Position numbers and translations under genes: made by a program. From Alligator mississippiensis (Eukaryota; Chordata; Crocodylia; Alligatoridae), in the NCBI RefSeq assembly GCF_030867095.1, contig NC_081826.1:39968001-40032000 (forward strand): 64,000 nucleotides of DNA. Reading direction: 5' to 3'. Position 1 is the stretch's first letter. Each line of letters starts with the position of its first letter. Shown piece after piece: positions 22,714 through 34,691 of this stretch. A model generated the notes under the pieces. It was not told where the DNA came from. It was given only the letters and a program-made list of their open reading frames with translations, and searched no databases.

Positions 22714-25700
22714 AGTGTCTCATAATATCTTGCCTTGAAATAATCAGTGAAAGCCCACACTTTACTTAATTGCACATGGTAGCTAGGTTGCAAGGAAACT
22801 TTTTCTACAATAAAATGTTTGGAAGCTATTGATTGTAAGTTATTTGGAAGCTATAGATTCAGGTGGTCCAGAGGGGACCACCTGAGTCCCCCTCTGCACC
22901 TGATGGACTCCGAAAGGAATCTTCATTGATGGACCACTCCACCCCACCTGCAGAGGACCCCCACGATAAGACTCTATAGATTGAATAACTTCATCAACCT
23001 ACCCCCTCCATCATTAAGGACCATTGTACGGGTTTGTGTGCATCTATCTTCTTTCTCTCTTAGAGTTGCAACTCCCTCCCCCCACCCTTAGGCTTAGTTG
23101 GTTAACATTGTATTTTCTGTAACCTAGTTGCGTTCTCCTCCTCACCCCAATCCCTTTTATGTTAGTCTTTCGCTTGGGCACTCCATATTTCCCTTATGGC
23201 TTTGTCATCTTTTGGTTCATGACTCATAAAATGTATTAATTAATTTATATTAATCAAGAAAAACATCTTTGGTGCTTTACAGTTCAAACGGAAAAACAGC
23301 TGGTTTCCCCGGGCTCAGATTTAAAATTAACCCAGCCTCTATCCTCAAAATAAACCCCAAACTAAACAAATTATGAGCTGCTCTCACATGCATTAGTACA
23401 GATCATTAGTAGTTTATTTCAGTAATAACAAAGGAAAAAAGTACCTAGATTGCAGAAAATTGTATGAACAACCTTCCTTCTCAATGATTTATGAGTGTAT
23501 TTGGGTGTGCTTTGAATCCTTGGTGTGTAATACCAATCAGGATTTGGGGTGTTAAGAATGTGTCCTCACCCTTTCAAAATGCTGCAGTAAATCATAATCT
23601 GCAGATTTCCAAATATCTTACTGGAGGGGAAAAAGATTAGAAACACTTTTGACCTCTTGATCTAGTCAATATGGTCATCACTGAGAACTGTACTTCGAAT
23701 CCAGTGTCATCATTAGACTGGATTCAAAAGAAGTAAAATATTTTACTGAGAATACAGTGGGAAAAGTAAAGGACTGAAGAAATAATTGCAGCATGTTGAA
23801 ACGTATGCATGTCACACCCCATTTGTCTTTCATATTTAAGAATAAAGCAGCCTGTCCCGCAGAAGTTATTTTACACCATACTCTTTATTTTAAAAATGCA
23901 AGAAATTTGGCACAAAGAACAAAAAAATCAACTGATGAAAAGCATTTATGTCATGGTTTAAATTAAGACCTCTGTAACTCAAGAATTACATCAGCGGTGG
24001 GCTTAGCTTAATGAAAATAAGACTGTTTTTAAAAACCATGAATGAACAAATGTTCTCCCCTCTCTGAAAAAGAATGAAGGCAGAAGTGGACAAGTGGGCA
24101 AGTTAACTAAAATTGAACCAACTTACACTACCTTTGTGGATTATCATGATTTTAGGTGCTTCTTTATCAGTGCAGTAAAGCATAAAATCCTTTTTAATGC
24201 AAGCTATAGATTGTAAAAGTACCTAAGACATATTAGATATTAAGATTTTTCATCAATATTTCAATTTCCCAGTAATGTTATTTAATATCTTGAATTTTTA
24301 GTTTTTAGCTTTGCCTTCACTTCTAGCTAAGCGTTCAAATAATCTTCATGATCTTTCTAATATATATTTATTAACACAGTGTTTTATAGATGGTGGTAGA
24401 TAGGACTAGATTAAAAATGAGCAGTTACAGAGATGAGCCTTTTAGAGACAGTGCTGGTACAGTTTTGATTAATTCTGATTAAGATATGTGAAGACAGGGG
24501 AAGGAAATCCAGATCATTCAGATTCTTTATCTTTTGGTCTATGCTATTGTTTTAAAGTGTTGTCCTTTTTTTTGTATAGATTTGTATCTTTATTGGTCTT
24601 CTGTGCATTTTATGACAAGCAAGAAGCAATTCTGTGGAGTGTTTGAAAAGAAATGTATATTTATACAAGATAAAAGTAACAGGATTTAAAGGAGGGGATA
24701 ACTGCAGTTAAAATGCTAAAAGGAAAAATGATTTATGGTGTAGTGTGACTAATATAATTACATATTTTTATATTTGTGTTGCATTTTTGTGACAGGATAA
24801 AAGACTAAAAGTTGATTATGTGCAATCCATGATATGCTGTTACTGTAGGGGAATTCAAATGTAATATTATGTGTAAAATAACAAAAGTTATGAACTGTAT
24901 AAATGGCAGAAAACCCCAAAAGTTGATTACAGTTACATGAGCTTGTAGGTATATACTTTTACCTGATTTTGAATGAACTATTCCTCTGATTAGGATTATT
25001 TGAAGAAATTTTCACTAATGCATTGTAAAAAGATGACATATTAAGTATTTTGTAATTTTAATATACAAGGTAAGCACTGAAAATGCAGGATGTGTCCCTA
25101 CAGGAATATTTTAGAAATAATAATAATAATGAAGTAGTCAGAATAACACCAATATTTTAAGAGGATGCTGTTCATTAAAATTTGACTCATACTTGTTAGA
25201 TAAAATGTTGAAAAGGGTTTTTAAGATGCTTTGAACTAGCTATAGAGAGCGAAACTATCCTTGATTGTTGACACCTGATTAAGCCAAGTAAGCAACTCTT
25301 AAACCTTGAAAATGTTCAAAACAAAACAAAACGCTTTGATATGTCCATTACAGTTTCCAGTAAGACTGCAAGATTTACAATAATTGCCCCTTATAATAAT
25401 AAATGAAACATGTAAAAAACAGCTATGTGGCTACCAATAAAAGGAAGGCGATTTCAGGTCATGACGCTAAATGTACGTGTATTAGAAAGTAATTACTCAT
25501 TTCCACTGTTTTAGGGACTTCTGGCATCTGTGACAGAATGTAGTAAGTGATTTTTCACTTTTTCTTTAAGACTTTAGCTCTGGTTCATCTGGATAAAAAA
25601 ATGAAGGGAAAGGAAAAGAAAGACTCTAGTAACAACTGGTCTTGATTCTGCAGCCAGTACATACCAGCAGTTGCAGCTCACTTCAGCAAGAGTTTCTTGC

Positions 25701-25721
25701 AACTGCAGAATTAGACATGAG
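22714..25721. other. Intergenic, AT-rich and repeat-poor
   Basis: No gene or repeat family was recognised, apart from a pyrimidine-rich segment at 22985-23210 of unknown kind. From 23.4 kb the DNA is unusually free of repeats for this window. Confidence 0.5.
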
Positions 25722-25729
25722 GTTTAAGG

Positions 25730-26036
25730 CAGTGCCAGGGCACCTTGGGGTGCTCCCAGATATTTTGAAGGGTGCCATGAGTTATGGGGTGGTAAGTAAG
25801 GTGTGATATATATATATATATATATGCATATAAAATATGAGATAAGCAGATAAACTAACCAGATAAGCACAGGCTCAGGCTTGTCCCTGACTAGACAATC
25901 CTGGTTCCCCACTGCCAGGCCCCTCTGCAAGGAGGTAAGCACTGTAATCTATAAATTAGTTTTTGAAATTGGGTGTCACTCAATTTATAAAAGTTATAGA
26001 GGGGTGCCTCAAGTCCAAAAAGATTGAGAACCACTA
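25730..26036. mobile_element. Non-autonomous hAT element with perfect 8-bp target duplication
   Basis: Left end CAGTGCCAGGGCACC; right end in reverse complement TAGTGGTTCTCAATCTTTTT, the widespread 'CAGTGGTTCTCAA' hAT type. It is flanked by GTTTAAGG at 25722-25729 and 26037-26044, identical. It carries an internal (TA)n run. Perfect duplications suggest a fairly young insertion. Confidence 0.9.
25805..25825. repeat. (TA)n microsatellite inside a hAT element
   Basis: About ten TA units, followed by GCATATAAAATATG, within the 25730-26036 hAT copy. Confidence 0.85.
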
Positions 26037-26044
26037 GTTTAAGG

Positions 26045-29000
26045 TGATTTGAAGAGGAGGGCTTGCACAAATGATGCCTAGTTTGTTTCCCTCTGCTTGT
26101 ACTTTTCCTATAGAAATATCAGGAACGTTAAATACTGTCTTCCCTCTTCTGGCAGTTTCCCTCACCTAAGCAGTAGTGTAAAATGCAACTCAAGAATGCG
26201 ATAGATTAAATGTACTATCTCAAATACTTTCTCAGATAAAAACTATCTTCATTTTGCCTGAGTAATTTGAAATTACAGGCAACCGTTAATACGTTCAGCA
26301 AATTATATTGTTCCCTTCCTTTTCCAACCTAATTATTTTTAGGCAGATCTGGACAGGAACCTGTCCTTCTATCCTGTGAACATTTTTGTGACCTCATGAT
26401 GTAAGGCCCATTTATTAATATTATGGGTGGCATACTGTCTGAACTCAAATCAGTATCTCATTTATGGTAGTGGAGACGGGAACTGCATGCGATGTCTTGG
26501 ACTCTCATTGATAAGTAACTTCTCTTTCAGGGAATGTTTTGACAGCTTGGATTGTTAGGTTAGGTCTCACTGAGATAAGGAAAGAAAAGGACAGTTTGGG
26601 GGCTCAGGGTACCTTAATGGCATATTTGACAATCTTACTTATGCCATTTCAACTGTAGTTTCAAAAGCAGATATTTCTTCTGTGACAACAGGTTAAAACA
26701 GAAGTTCTTAAAATGTGGTCAGTATGGCACTTGCTGGTGGTCTGCAGACAGCTGGCTGGTTACCTGGTGCTAAATTGCCTTCTTGTTTCCATCTACTGAA
26801 CTTCATTAAGTTCAACTAAAAATGTACTGTTTTCCTAATATTAATTTTCCATGTAAGCATTTTCTGTAGTTGACATAAATATATTATACAGTTGAGTACT
26901 ACATGAACAGATCCGTATCGTGATCCTTGTCTATTGAGATGCAAGCTACACTCCTATTTAAATACAGTGCTAGGATACAATACCAGGGATCACAAGCTCG
27001 GCTAATTTGGATCTCATCTAGAATTAAGATGCATAGGACCTGATTCTGCACCAGCTGTATAAATTCATATTTTTATTTATGAGAGAAATTCCCTGGTAAA
27101 ACTTCAGATTTGACAAGTTGCTTGCACATATAATAAGCATTCGCAAGACAGGGCCAGATATAATCACAAATCCCTTTCAGCAGTGTCTTGAAGCATTATT
27201 GAAAGGAAGAACTTAGCTTCCTGGAACTGTTCAAACACAGAAACTTTTGCAGATATAGAAAAGAAGGGATTACACCCCTTAGAACTCTAAATTTTTCTGA
27301 TCGTGTGTTGTTTATTCATCATTGTTACAGGTAATAACAGAACCTCTGATCATGTAGTAAATACAAATAAACTAGGGAAAACTATTTTGAGGCTTGATCT
27401 GCTTGTTTCTGTCTCAGTGAGGGAGTAACAGGTCTGTACCTTGACCAATAAAAAACAGTAACTATTTTTGATTTAGTAATGCAAATATTTAAATAATCCC
27501 ATGTCTCATGTGGAAAGACAAAATCATAAATTTGACGGCATCTCTTTCACCAGCATTTACTTCTGCTTTATGGAGAGGGTTACTTCTCAATTATACTTTG
27601 CAATTATAAAAGTTGCACATTCTGAGTCCAATTCTGTTTTCATTCACTCCAAATGGGATAGACTTGGGCCCTTATTAAGAAACCAATGTTCTTAGGCTCT
27701 ACATGAAAATTAGTTTCTTAAATTACTAGGATCATATGAAATATAGTATTATAACACTATTATTAATAAAATATTACAAACCATTGTTTTGGACAACTAC
27801 CACAAGATGCTACTAGGTCGTGCTTATTTAACTTTTATTTTATACTTGTTTTTACTTGAAAAATGCCCCACACTTCAAACATTACCTAACAAAGACTCCA
27901 AACAAGTCCCCATAAAGTAAGCAAGCATTACTTCCCCATTTTAATAACAAGGAAAATATGATACATTACTTGTTTAAGACCAAACAGCAGCTAAGAAGAG
28001 AGTAGCTGTATTTTTATTGTAATGGGTAGCTATAAGTGTAGTTTCACTGATTTAAAATATTAACCAAAGGAAGAGAATCCATATGAAGAACAAATGAAAA
28101 AAACTGTAGTCTCAGTGGACAAATATCTGCTGAAAAGGATCTACCTAGTGATCAAAGCAAAGTTTAAGCAAAGAGTGTCTGGAAAAAAAGATTAAAAAGA
28201 TGTTTTAGTTATAATAATGCAGTTGCCCAAATGTCAGTGCAAATGATCAAAGCTGATCTACAGAGCTCAGGTTTGGCATTAGGTGAGGTTTGGCATTAGG
28301 CATTTTCTTTTATTAGTGATTTCTGTGATTTCATTTTCATTCAAACAGGTAAAGAGGTGAGTTTGAGTGGAAGGAAACATTGAAATTTCCATTCTTTTTG
28401 CATGGGGCAGAAAAATGAGGCCCACCTAGTTGTACAATATAACTCACAGGTACCTTGTCTTTAAATCAAAGTGAAGCACATTGAAATTAGAGGTCCCAAA
28501 GTATCTTGATCTAGCCAGCATGTAATACCGGAATCAATCACCATTGCAGGTCGAATCAGAAAGCAAAACTGTAGGGGCCACTAATTCATATCAATAGCAA
28601 AGTGCCAAGGAGGCAAAAAAATAACTGGCCTAGTATTTCAGGATGTTTGATCTGGAGGTAAGGGACCGAAGTTTTGAGAGATAATATATTCACAGGATTT
28701 ATCCTTGAAGGTCCAGGAAAATAAAGCATGAATCTAGTTCTCTTTTTCTCTCTGTAGTTACTGTTGGCTGTTTACTGTAGTTCTCACACTCTGTAAGGAG
28801 ACTGGTGGGAAGTGGTATTAATTCCCCGGTTCATTTTTATTAGTAAATATACCAGATCCTCCAAACCAAATAGCTGGGGGGAGTATGTGGCTTAGATGCA
28901 CTGGCTAAATACATTATGTCTACTTCTAATAGCTGGTCCACAGGAAGGGCTAGATCCTATTCCACTTAAGTTAACGGGAGTTTCACCATTGGTTTCAACG

Positions 29001-29656
29001 GAAGCTAGGCTAAATCCAAAGAAGGTTACTTCTTTAGCCTGAAGGGTTGAAGCCTGTATTTTTGATGCTGAAAGTATCAACTTCAGTGCCCATTGATGAA
29101 ATAAGATAAAGAATCATTACACATGGAAAAAAGCAGTAGCATTCCCCTCCACACACAAAAAACGAGTGAAGCATTGAGCTAAATTCTACTAAAATATCAA
29201 AGAAAAATGCAAGCAGCATTTTTCAGATGTGATTTCCCCAGAATACCTCAATTAATAACTGCATGCCTGCTATTAATAATACAGTACTGTAGCTAATTCA
29301 TTGTTCTTCTAAGTTATGTTTAAGCTTATGTAATTTCATGTGACTGAAAGATGACTAAATACCTTAAATCTTTTTTCTAAACTTGAAGATTTACTGATAA
29401 ACAATCAAACCAGGTAAATGAACCAAGATTTTAGCCCAACACCAAACATTTGAAATTATTTTTATTAATAAAATTGTTGACTAGAATCGGTTTGCACAGT
29501 TTGTCATACAGCCATAGTGTATATGCTTCAGAGCATGTACTGAAGGTATGTGATGCAATCTCTTCATGTCAGCAAGAGAAAAGCCATATGTTGGAGACAT
29601 GGGCATGAAATGGGGTTCCCGAAGCATGTATGTCCACCAGCCAAAATACCATATAG
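26045..29656. other. Intergenic, AT-rich and repeat-poor
   Basis: Only frames under 65 codons are open. No repeat family was recognised. Lack of insertions over 3.6 kb is compatible with constrained regulatory DNA 3' of OSR2 but does not prove it. Confidence 0.5.
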
Positions 29657-29770
29657 TGGCCGCATCTACATGAGATGCTGACTGCGCAGGAGCCTGTGAC
29701 TTGTTTATATAAGTAATAGATGATTTTGCACTAACAACTGAGTAGTCAGCATCTCATGTAAATATGGCCA
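29657..29770. mobile_element. 114-bp MITE with near-perfect inverted ends
   Basis: Left TGGCCGCATCTACATGAGAT and right, in reverse complement, TGGCCATATTTACATGAGAT, both continuing GCTGACT. The arms are 27 bp with three mismatches. Confidence 0.75.
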
Positions 29771-31803
29771 GGGGGACACAAAAATGACTGAATCAATTTT
29801 TATTTGAAATATCAAAACAACTTATATTTGGGGCCAAAGCCAAGGAGATATTTTGGTCAAAAGCCCTTCTGGCAGGAAGCAAAGCAATTTGCTGGGCCCT
29901 GAAAATAAGGTTTTAAATGAAAACATCTACTCAACCAGCTTTATTGATGCCATAATAAAATGCCTCAGAAATTTCTGATTACATGTTTTAGTACAGCACT
30001 TGCCACAATGGAGCCCTGATCCTGGACTGGGGGTTTTGGACTCCTTCACTACTACTACTACTGCTACTACTACTGTTAAATGGAGGGTTGGGAGTCTAAA
30101 TTAATGTATTAAAAATAACACATATTTAAAGAAGATACTCTCTAGGTTAATAGTCCTTGTTGTACAAACTTCAGGTATTTCAGTAAAACATCCTACATGT
30201 CTGTAGTTGTTTGTAGCAAAGGACTGAAACTCAGGAAGTTTCTGTACTGTAATCGCATTTGAATCATAACTTTATTGTATGACTTAAGGGAAATTAATCT
30301 GTTGTGCATCAGTTACCTATTTAAAAACTGGATTTAAAAAACAAACAAAACTACTCTAACTCTAGGGCCAGATTAACACATAGGTAATATAAACCCTTGC
30401 CTACCGCCCCAGCTCTTGGAGTCAAATGATTAGAACATTATCTAATTTTAATTTTACATCTGTATGCTTCTGTCATCATTGTGCCTAAATTTTTAAAAAT
30501 GTGAACCAAATTTATTGATGCAGTGATGAATGCAGTAGTCTATAGAGAATGTAGACAACAGCTCTGAGTTGTGGGAACTGCCTCATGCTTCTTTATGGAA
30601 GTTTAAACTCCAAGACCCATTTTTTGTGGAGGTGAAGAAGGGCAGTGGGTGTTTAGCAAACCAAAGGAGTGAGCCAACCTACCCAGCCAAGCAGATTCAA
30701 TCTGCTCGAGTAGGTACTGGGGCCTTTTTGTCTGTTGTCACCCTTACCTCTCCTGAGGTCACCACGCTCTTATTCTACCTGTCCCTTCTGTCACCACCAT
30801 TTCAATTTAGGTGGAAGACCTCATGAGGGCTTATGGGATGGATCACTTACAGTCACAGATCTGTGCATCTGTATTTAGCTTTTCTGCTTCAACAGCTTGC
30901 AAAACTGAAATAAAATGAATACAACAATCAAGTTAGAAAAATGCCTAAGGTGCATAACCTGTGTTGATAATGCCAAGTGTACATGAATTGTAACTATTTT
31001 ACAAAGCTTTTAGTATGCACTCTCACAGCATATGCACAGTATTACACATGGAATACAGGATGTTTTGTATATAAGGTGAACTTGCATTAACATGATAGAC
31101 AGGAGCAGTTACATTCTAGCACATCAGTGATCCATAAAAAATGGGTCACTGGAAGATTTAGAAACTATCTTTCAATCCAAGCCAAAGGGATACATCAAGG
31201 TACACTGACGCAAAACACGGCTGACACATCTGGAGGCATCCTCAAAACACCTCAGGCAGTGAACCAGACCTTCTCTGTGAAACAGCAGTGATGCCAACAG
31301 GTGTCAGCTGATGGCTTCAGAGACCATGCCTAGCAAGCAAGCTCTTGAAAATATAATTTTGCTTTCTTTTTGTCTTGGCAAAACCAATCAAATCTCCTTC
31401 CCCCACAAAAATTAGCACGTAAAAAATTTTAAACATAAAAGCTTTCACAAACACTCAAAAACAAGGAAGCAACAGTTCTGATAAAGTACTGCCGAAGTAC
31501 TGTAGGAGTCTCACAGCAGTCTGTAACATTTGCCAGAAGACCCTATGTATTTGCAGAGTCTTTACACAGGTTTAATCAATATCTATACAGAGAAGACTAA
31601 ATACTGAGTCCAATCCACAGCCAGAGTATACGGGCTAGGTGCTGGGAAAATCCATGTGGCTTTGTGGATTAAATGCTTTCTCAGCACAATTCCTCAGTCC
31701 ACAGAGCAGTGGAGCCACTCCCTGGCTCTTAAGAGAATCTCAGGGAAGGAGTAGCTCCTCTAACTCCTGCCTTCCTATGCGGGGGCTAGTAATGGTGATT
31801 GAT
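29771..31803. other. Intergenic, no gene recognised
   Basis: AT-rich unique sequence with the (ACT)n repeat; no supported frame. Confidence 0.5.
30047..30075. repeat. (ACT)n trinucleotide repeat
   Basis: About nine ACT units with one GCT interruption. Confidence 0.85.
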
Positions 31804-31811
31804 CAGTAGAC

Positions 31812-32104
31812 CATAGGCAATGCATCAGGGGCACATAGGGGAGCATGTGCCCCACCCCCAGGCAGTGGGGCACAGGGCATGGGGCTGCAGCCTGGCTACA
31901 GCCAGGCCTTGGCAGCAGTGGGGGTGGCAGAGGCAACGCAATATCTACGCCAACAGCAGGGCATGGAGCAGCAACCCAGCTAGACCCAATGCCCATCAGC
32001 AGCAGGGTGGTGGCGGCACAGATTTGTGCTCCCCTCCCCTACTGTGGTGGCATTGCAGAGTTGTGCCCCTCCCCCCTGCTGTAAGCACTTATGCATTGCC
32101 TATG
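31812..32104. mobile_element. Non-autonomous hAT-like element with perfect 14-bp TIR
   Basis: Both ends read CATAGGCAATGCAT inward with no mismatch. The flanks are CAGTAGAC (31804-31811) and TAGTAGAC (32105-32112), 7 of 8 identical. The interior is GC-rich with CAG/GCA-type repeats and a short internal inverted duplication; no transposase was seen. Confidence 0.75.
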
Positions 32105-32302
32105 TAGTAGACCAGTGTGTAGCCACTAAACACTTCCTGGTGTGCTCAAGACCTGTGCCAAATTCCTCCTGTGGGACTTCTACTACTGCTTCCAGTACTG
32201 CTTCTCCTTCCTCTAGAACAGAGATACTGTACCAGTCCTGCTGCCCATTAGGTTTTTCAGACCTAGAGAAGGGGTAAGAAGATTGAGGACATACTGGTAT
32301 TT

Positions 32303-32552
32303 ATTGCAGAACTTTTACCTGTATAGCAGTGTCAGCAAAATCCCTTAGTGGAGATGCAGTGTGTACTGACAGAAAGAGGTTTCTTTCTGATGACATAGTT
32401 ACACCACTTCCCCAAGTGACACGCTGTCTGCATATCTACCTCTACATGAGGGGCTTTGCTGACATCACTCTGTTGGCTAGAGGGTATGAATTTTTCACAC
32501 CCCTAGATGACATAACTGTGTCGGCAGAACTTTGTAATGTAGACCAAGCCTC
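32303..32552. mobile_element. MITE copy of the GGTCTACA...AAAGTTTTG family
   Basis: The right end in reverse complement is GGCTTGGTCTACATTACAAA, continuing GTTCTGCCGACAC; the left end contains AGAACTTTTACCTGTATAGC. It lies 0.1 kb from a related copy at 32651-32921. Confidence 0.55.
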
Positions 32553-32620
32553 CATTTGCTCCACAGTGAAGCAGTATAGTGTAGACCAAATCTCCATTTG
32601 CTCCATGGTGAGCTAGGATT
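32539..32620. repeat. 41-bp tandem duplication at the end of the 32.3-kb MITE
   Basis: TGTAGACCAAGCCTCCATTT starts at 32539 and TGTAGACCAAATCTCCATTT at 32580. Both continue GCTCCA-GTGA, so a 41-bp unit is present twice with a few differences. Confidence 0.75.
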
Positions 32621-32650
32621 TGTACTTGCCTTTAAATAATGTCTAAGACA

Positions 32651-32921
32651 AGGTCTGCACTACAAAGTTTTGTCAGCGCAACTATGTTGACGAAAAGCGT
32701 GAAGAAACACACTCCCTATCTGACATAGTTATGTTGGTGAAATCCCTGGTGTAGATGCAACCATGATGACAGAAGAGTGCTTTGTCAGCTTAACTGATGG
32801 CATCTAGGGAGGAGGTTTCCTGGTGCCAGAAGAAAAACTTCTGTCACCATATGATGCATCTCTATGAGGGGCGATCTGGCAACCTCTGCAGCAAAAGTTT
32901 TGCCAGTATAGGCAAGCCCTA
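32651..32921. mobile_element. MITE copy of the GGTCTACA...AAAGTTTTG family
   Basis: Left end AAGGTCTGCACTACAAAGTT; right end in reverse complement AGGGCTTGCCTATACTGGC then AAAACTTTTGCTG. The inner motifs GACATAGTTATG and GTGTAGATGCA are shared with the neighbour. Confidence 0.6.
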
Positions 32922-33364
32922 CAAGTGGTTTAAACTCAGTTACAGATAATGATAACTGGTTCTGTAAAGCAGTTTGACCAGTGTGGATGGAATTAAATTA
33001 TTTGAAAAGCTCTAGCCATATCTATATCCATTTAGCCATATCTATATGCCAGTGTAACTCTGTCTAAAAACTAGAACTGTTTAAATCCATTTACCAGGAT
33101 AGTGATAAAGCTCAGTTATTCAGCTATGTACACGAATCCTCAAAGACAGGGGTGAAGTTTATACTAAAGTTTCTTAATTTTGCAGATTCAAGTCAGATGT
33201 TTAACATATTTAACCTAGCTATTTTTGTAGTTCATGTTTAACAGACTAGAAGCTTCTCAGGGAAATATTTTCCCAAATAAACAGCTCCATCTGGATTTTT
33301 TTTCTTAAACACAAAACTGCATGATGCATATGAAAATTGTCTCTTTTACATACATTCTGAAAAT

Positions 33365-33600
33365 GTGAAGTGTGCGCTTATTGCAACGAAAAAAGGCCAC
33401 GAGCATACTGGGCTATATTAATGGGAGTGTCACTTGCAAATCAAAGGAAGTGATTCTTCTACTCTATTCAGCACTGGTGAGGCCTCACCTGGAGTACTGT
33501 CCAGTTTTGGCCCCCGCACTTCAAGAAAGATGTGGACAGAGTGAAAAAAGTCCAGCACAGAACAACAAAAATTATCCTCTTAGTGCCCTATTAAAAAAAT
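33365..33600 (+). mobile_element. CR1 fragment from the C-terminal end of the RT frame
   Basis: Translation on the plus strand gives SKEVILLLYSALVRPHLEYC and a degraded continuation (GQSEKSPAQNN). This is homologous to REVILPLYRALVRPQLEYC in the 9.8-11.7 kb CR1. Its divergence shows it is an older, unrelated insertion. The right boundary is uncertain. Confidence 0.8.
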
Positions 33601-33961
33601 TCCCACAGTAGCAACCATGCAATTGAGAGGTTAAGTATTCTACTATCTTTATACTGATATAAAAAGGGGGAAAGATATTGTACAGGCTTCTAAGTTTATG
33701 GACTGAGAGGTGGTTGGGAAGACGAAGGGAAACTGAAAACAGGATGTAATACTATTGACAAGCTGCATAAACCCAAGCCTTAATATTAGTTATATTTAAA
33801 GTCTTAAAAACATAAACCTAACAACAGAATCTTAACTGGCAGACCTTAGCATAGTGGCTGTTTCCTAACAGTGACCTAATAGCATCAACCTCTTCCTATA
33901 TCTTGGGATTTTTTATTTGGCTTTAACCTCAATTGTTCCTTTTATCTGGCTTCTCTGACAT

Positions 33962-34691
33962 GGGTGCATTTACGAATGCAATTAAGGGAAGTAGGGCAGT
34001 TATGGTGAAGGGCACAGTTCACACCATGTTGAGCTGGGGTGGAGCAGCCCCAGGATGCCAGGGGGTCTGGAGGTTTAGCCCCAGGCTCTGGGTAGCAGCA
34101 TCAAGTGGTGGAAAATGCTGCCTGGGGCATGAGAGTGCTACAGTGCAGGGCTAGCTGGCAGGCAGCCCCTGCACTGTAACACCGTCATGCCCCAGCCAGC
34201 CCTGGTCGCTGTCTGCACAAGGGGTAGGCAATGGTTTTTCACCAGTGCCAAAAAAACCACAATGTCTACCTTGGAAGGTGCCAGAGTGCCAATATTCTGA
34301 AGCCCAGAACAGCTGTTTGTAGCCTCCCGGCTGCAGCCGGCCCACGGAGGCCTATCTGCTTGCAGGAGGGCTTGCAGCCTCCCAGCCGCCTGCTGGGAGC
34401 AGCCTGGGCTCCCTGGCTGGCAGCAGCTGCTTAAAGCCCAGGCTGGAGGTGGTGTGCTGAGCAAAATGGCCTTGTGTGCCGTGCTTGGCACACATGCCGG
34501 GGGTTGCTGACCCCTGGTCTACATGTATTGTGGTGGTGTAAATTAGTCTGTTATAGGATAATACTTGTCCCAGACAATACTATCCTACTGCAGAGCTAAT
34601 TAACTCACTGCACCCTAATATGGATGCCCATGACACCTTACTGCAGAGTTAATTAGACAGTTATGCAGTAAAGCACACATGTAGATGCACC
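33962..34691. mobile_element. MITE with GGGTGCAT-type ends, host of a nested hAT
   Basis: Left end GGGTGCATTTACGAATGC; right end in reverse complement GGTGCATCTACATGTGTGC. The interior about 34100-34200 is homologous to 3000-3105 (GTGCTACAGTGCAGGGCTAG). The hAT at 34219-34516 interrupts it, so it is the older of the two. Confidence 0.65.
34219..34516. mobile_element. hAT element nested inside the 33962-34691 MITE
   Basis: The right end in reverse complement is CAGGGGTCAGCAACCCCCGG and the left end AAGGGGTAGGCAATGG, the common 'CAGGGGTxGGCAAC' hAT type. Flanks GTCTGCAC (34211-34218) and GTCTACAT (34517-34524) agree at 6 of 8 positions. Confidence 0.75.
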
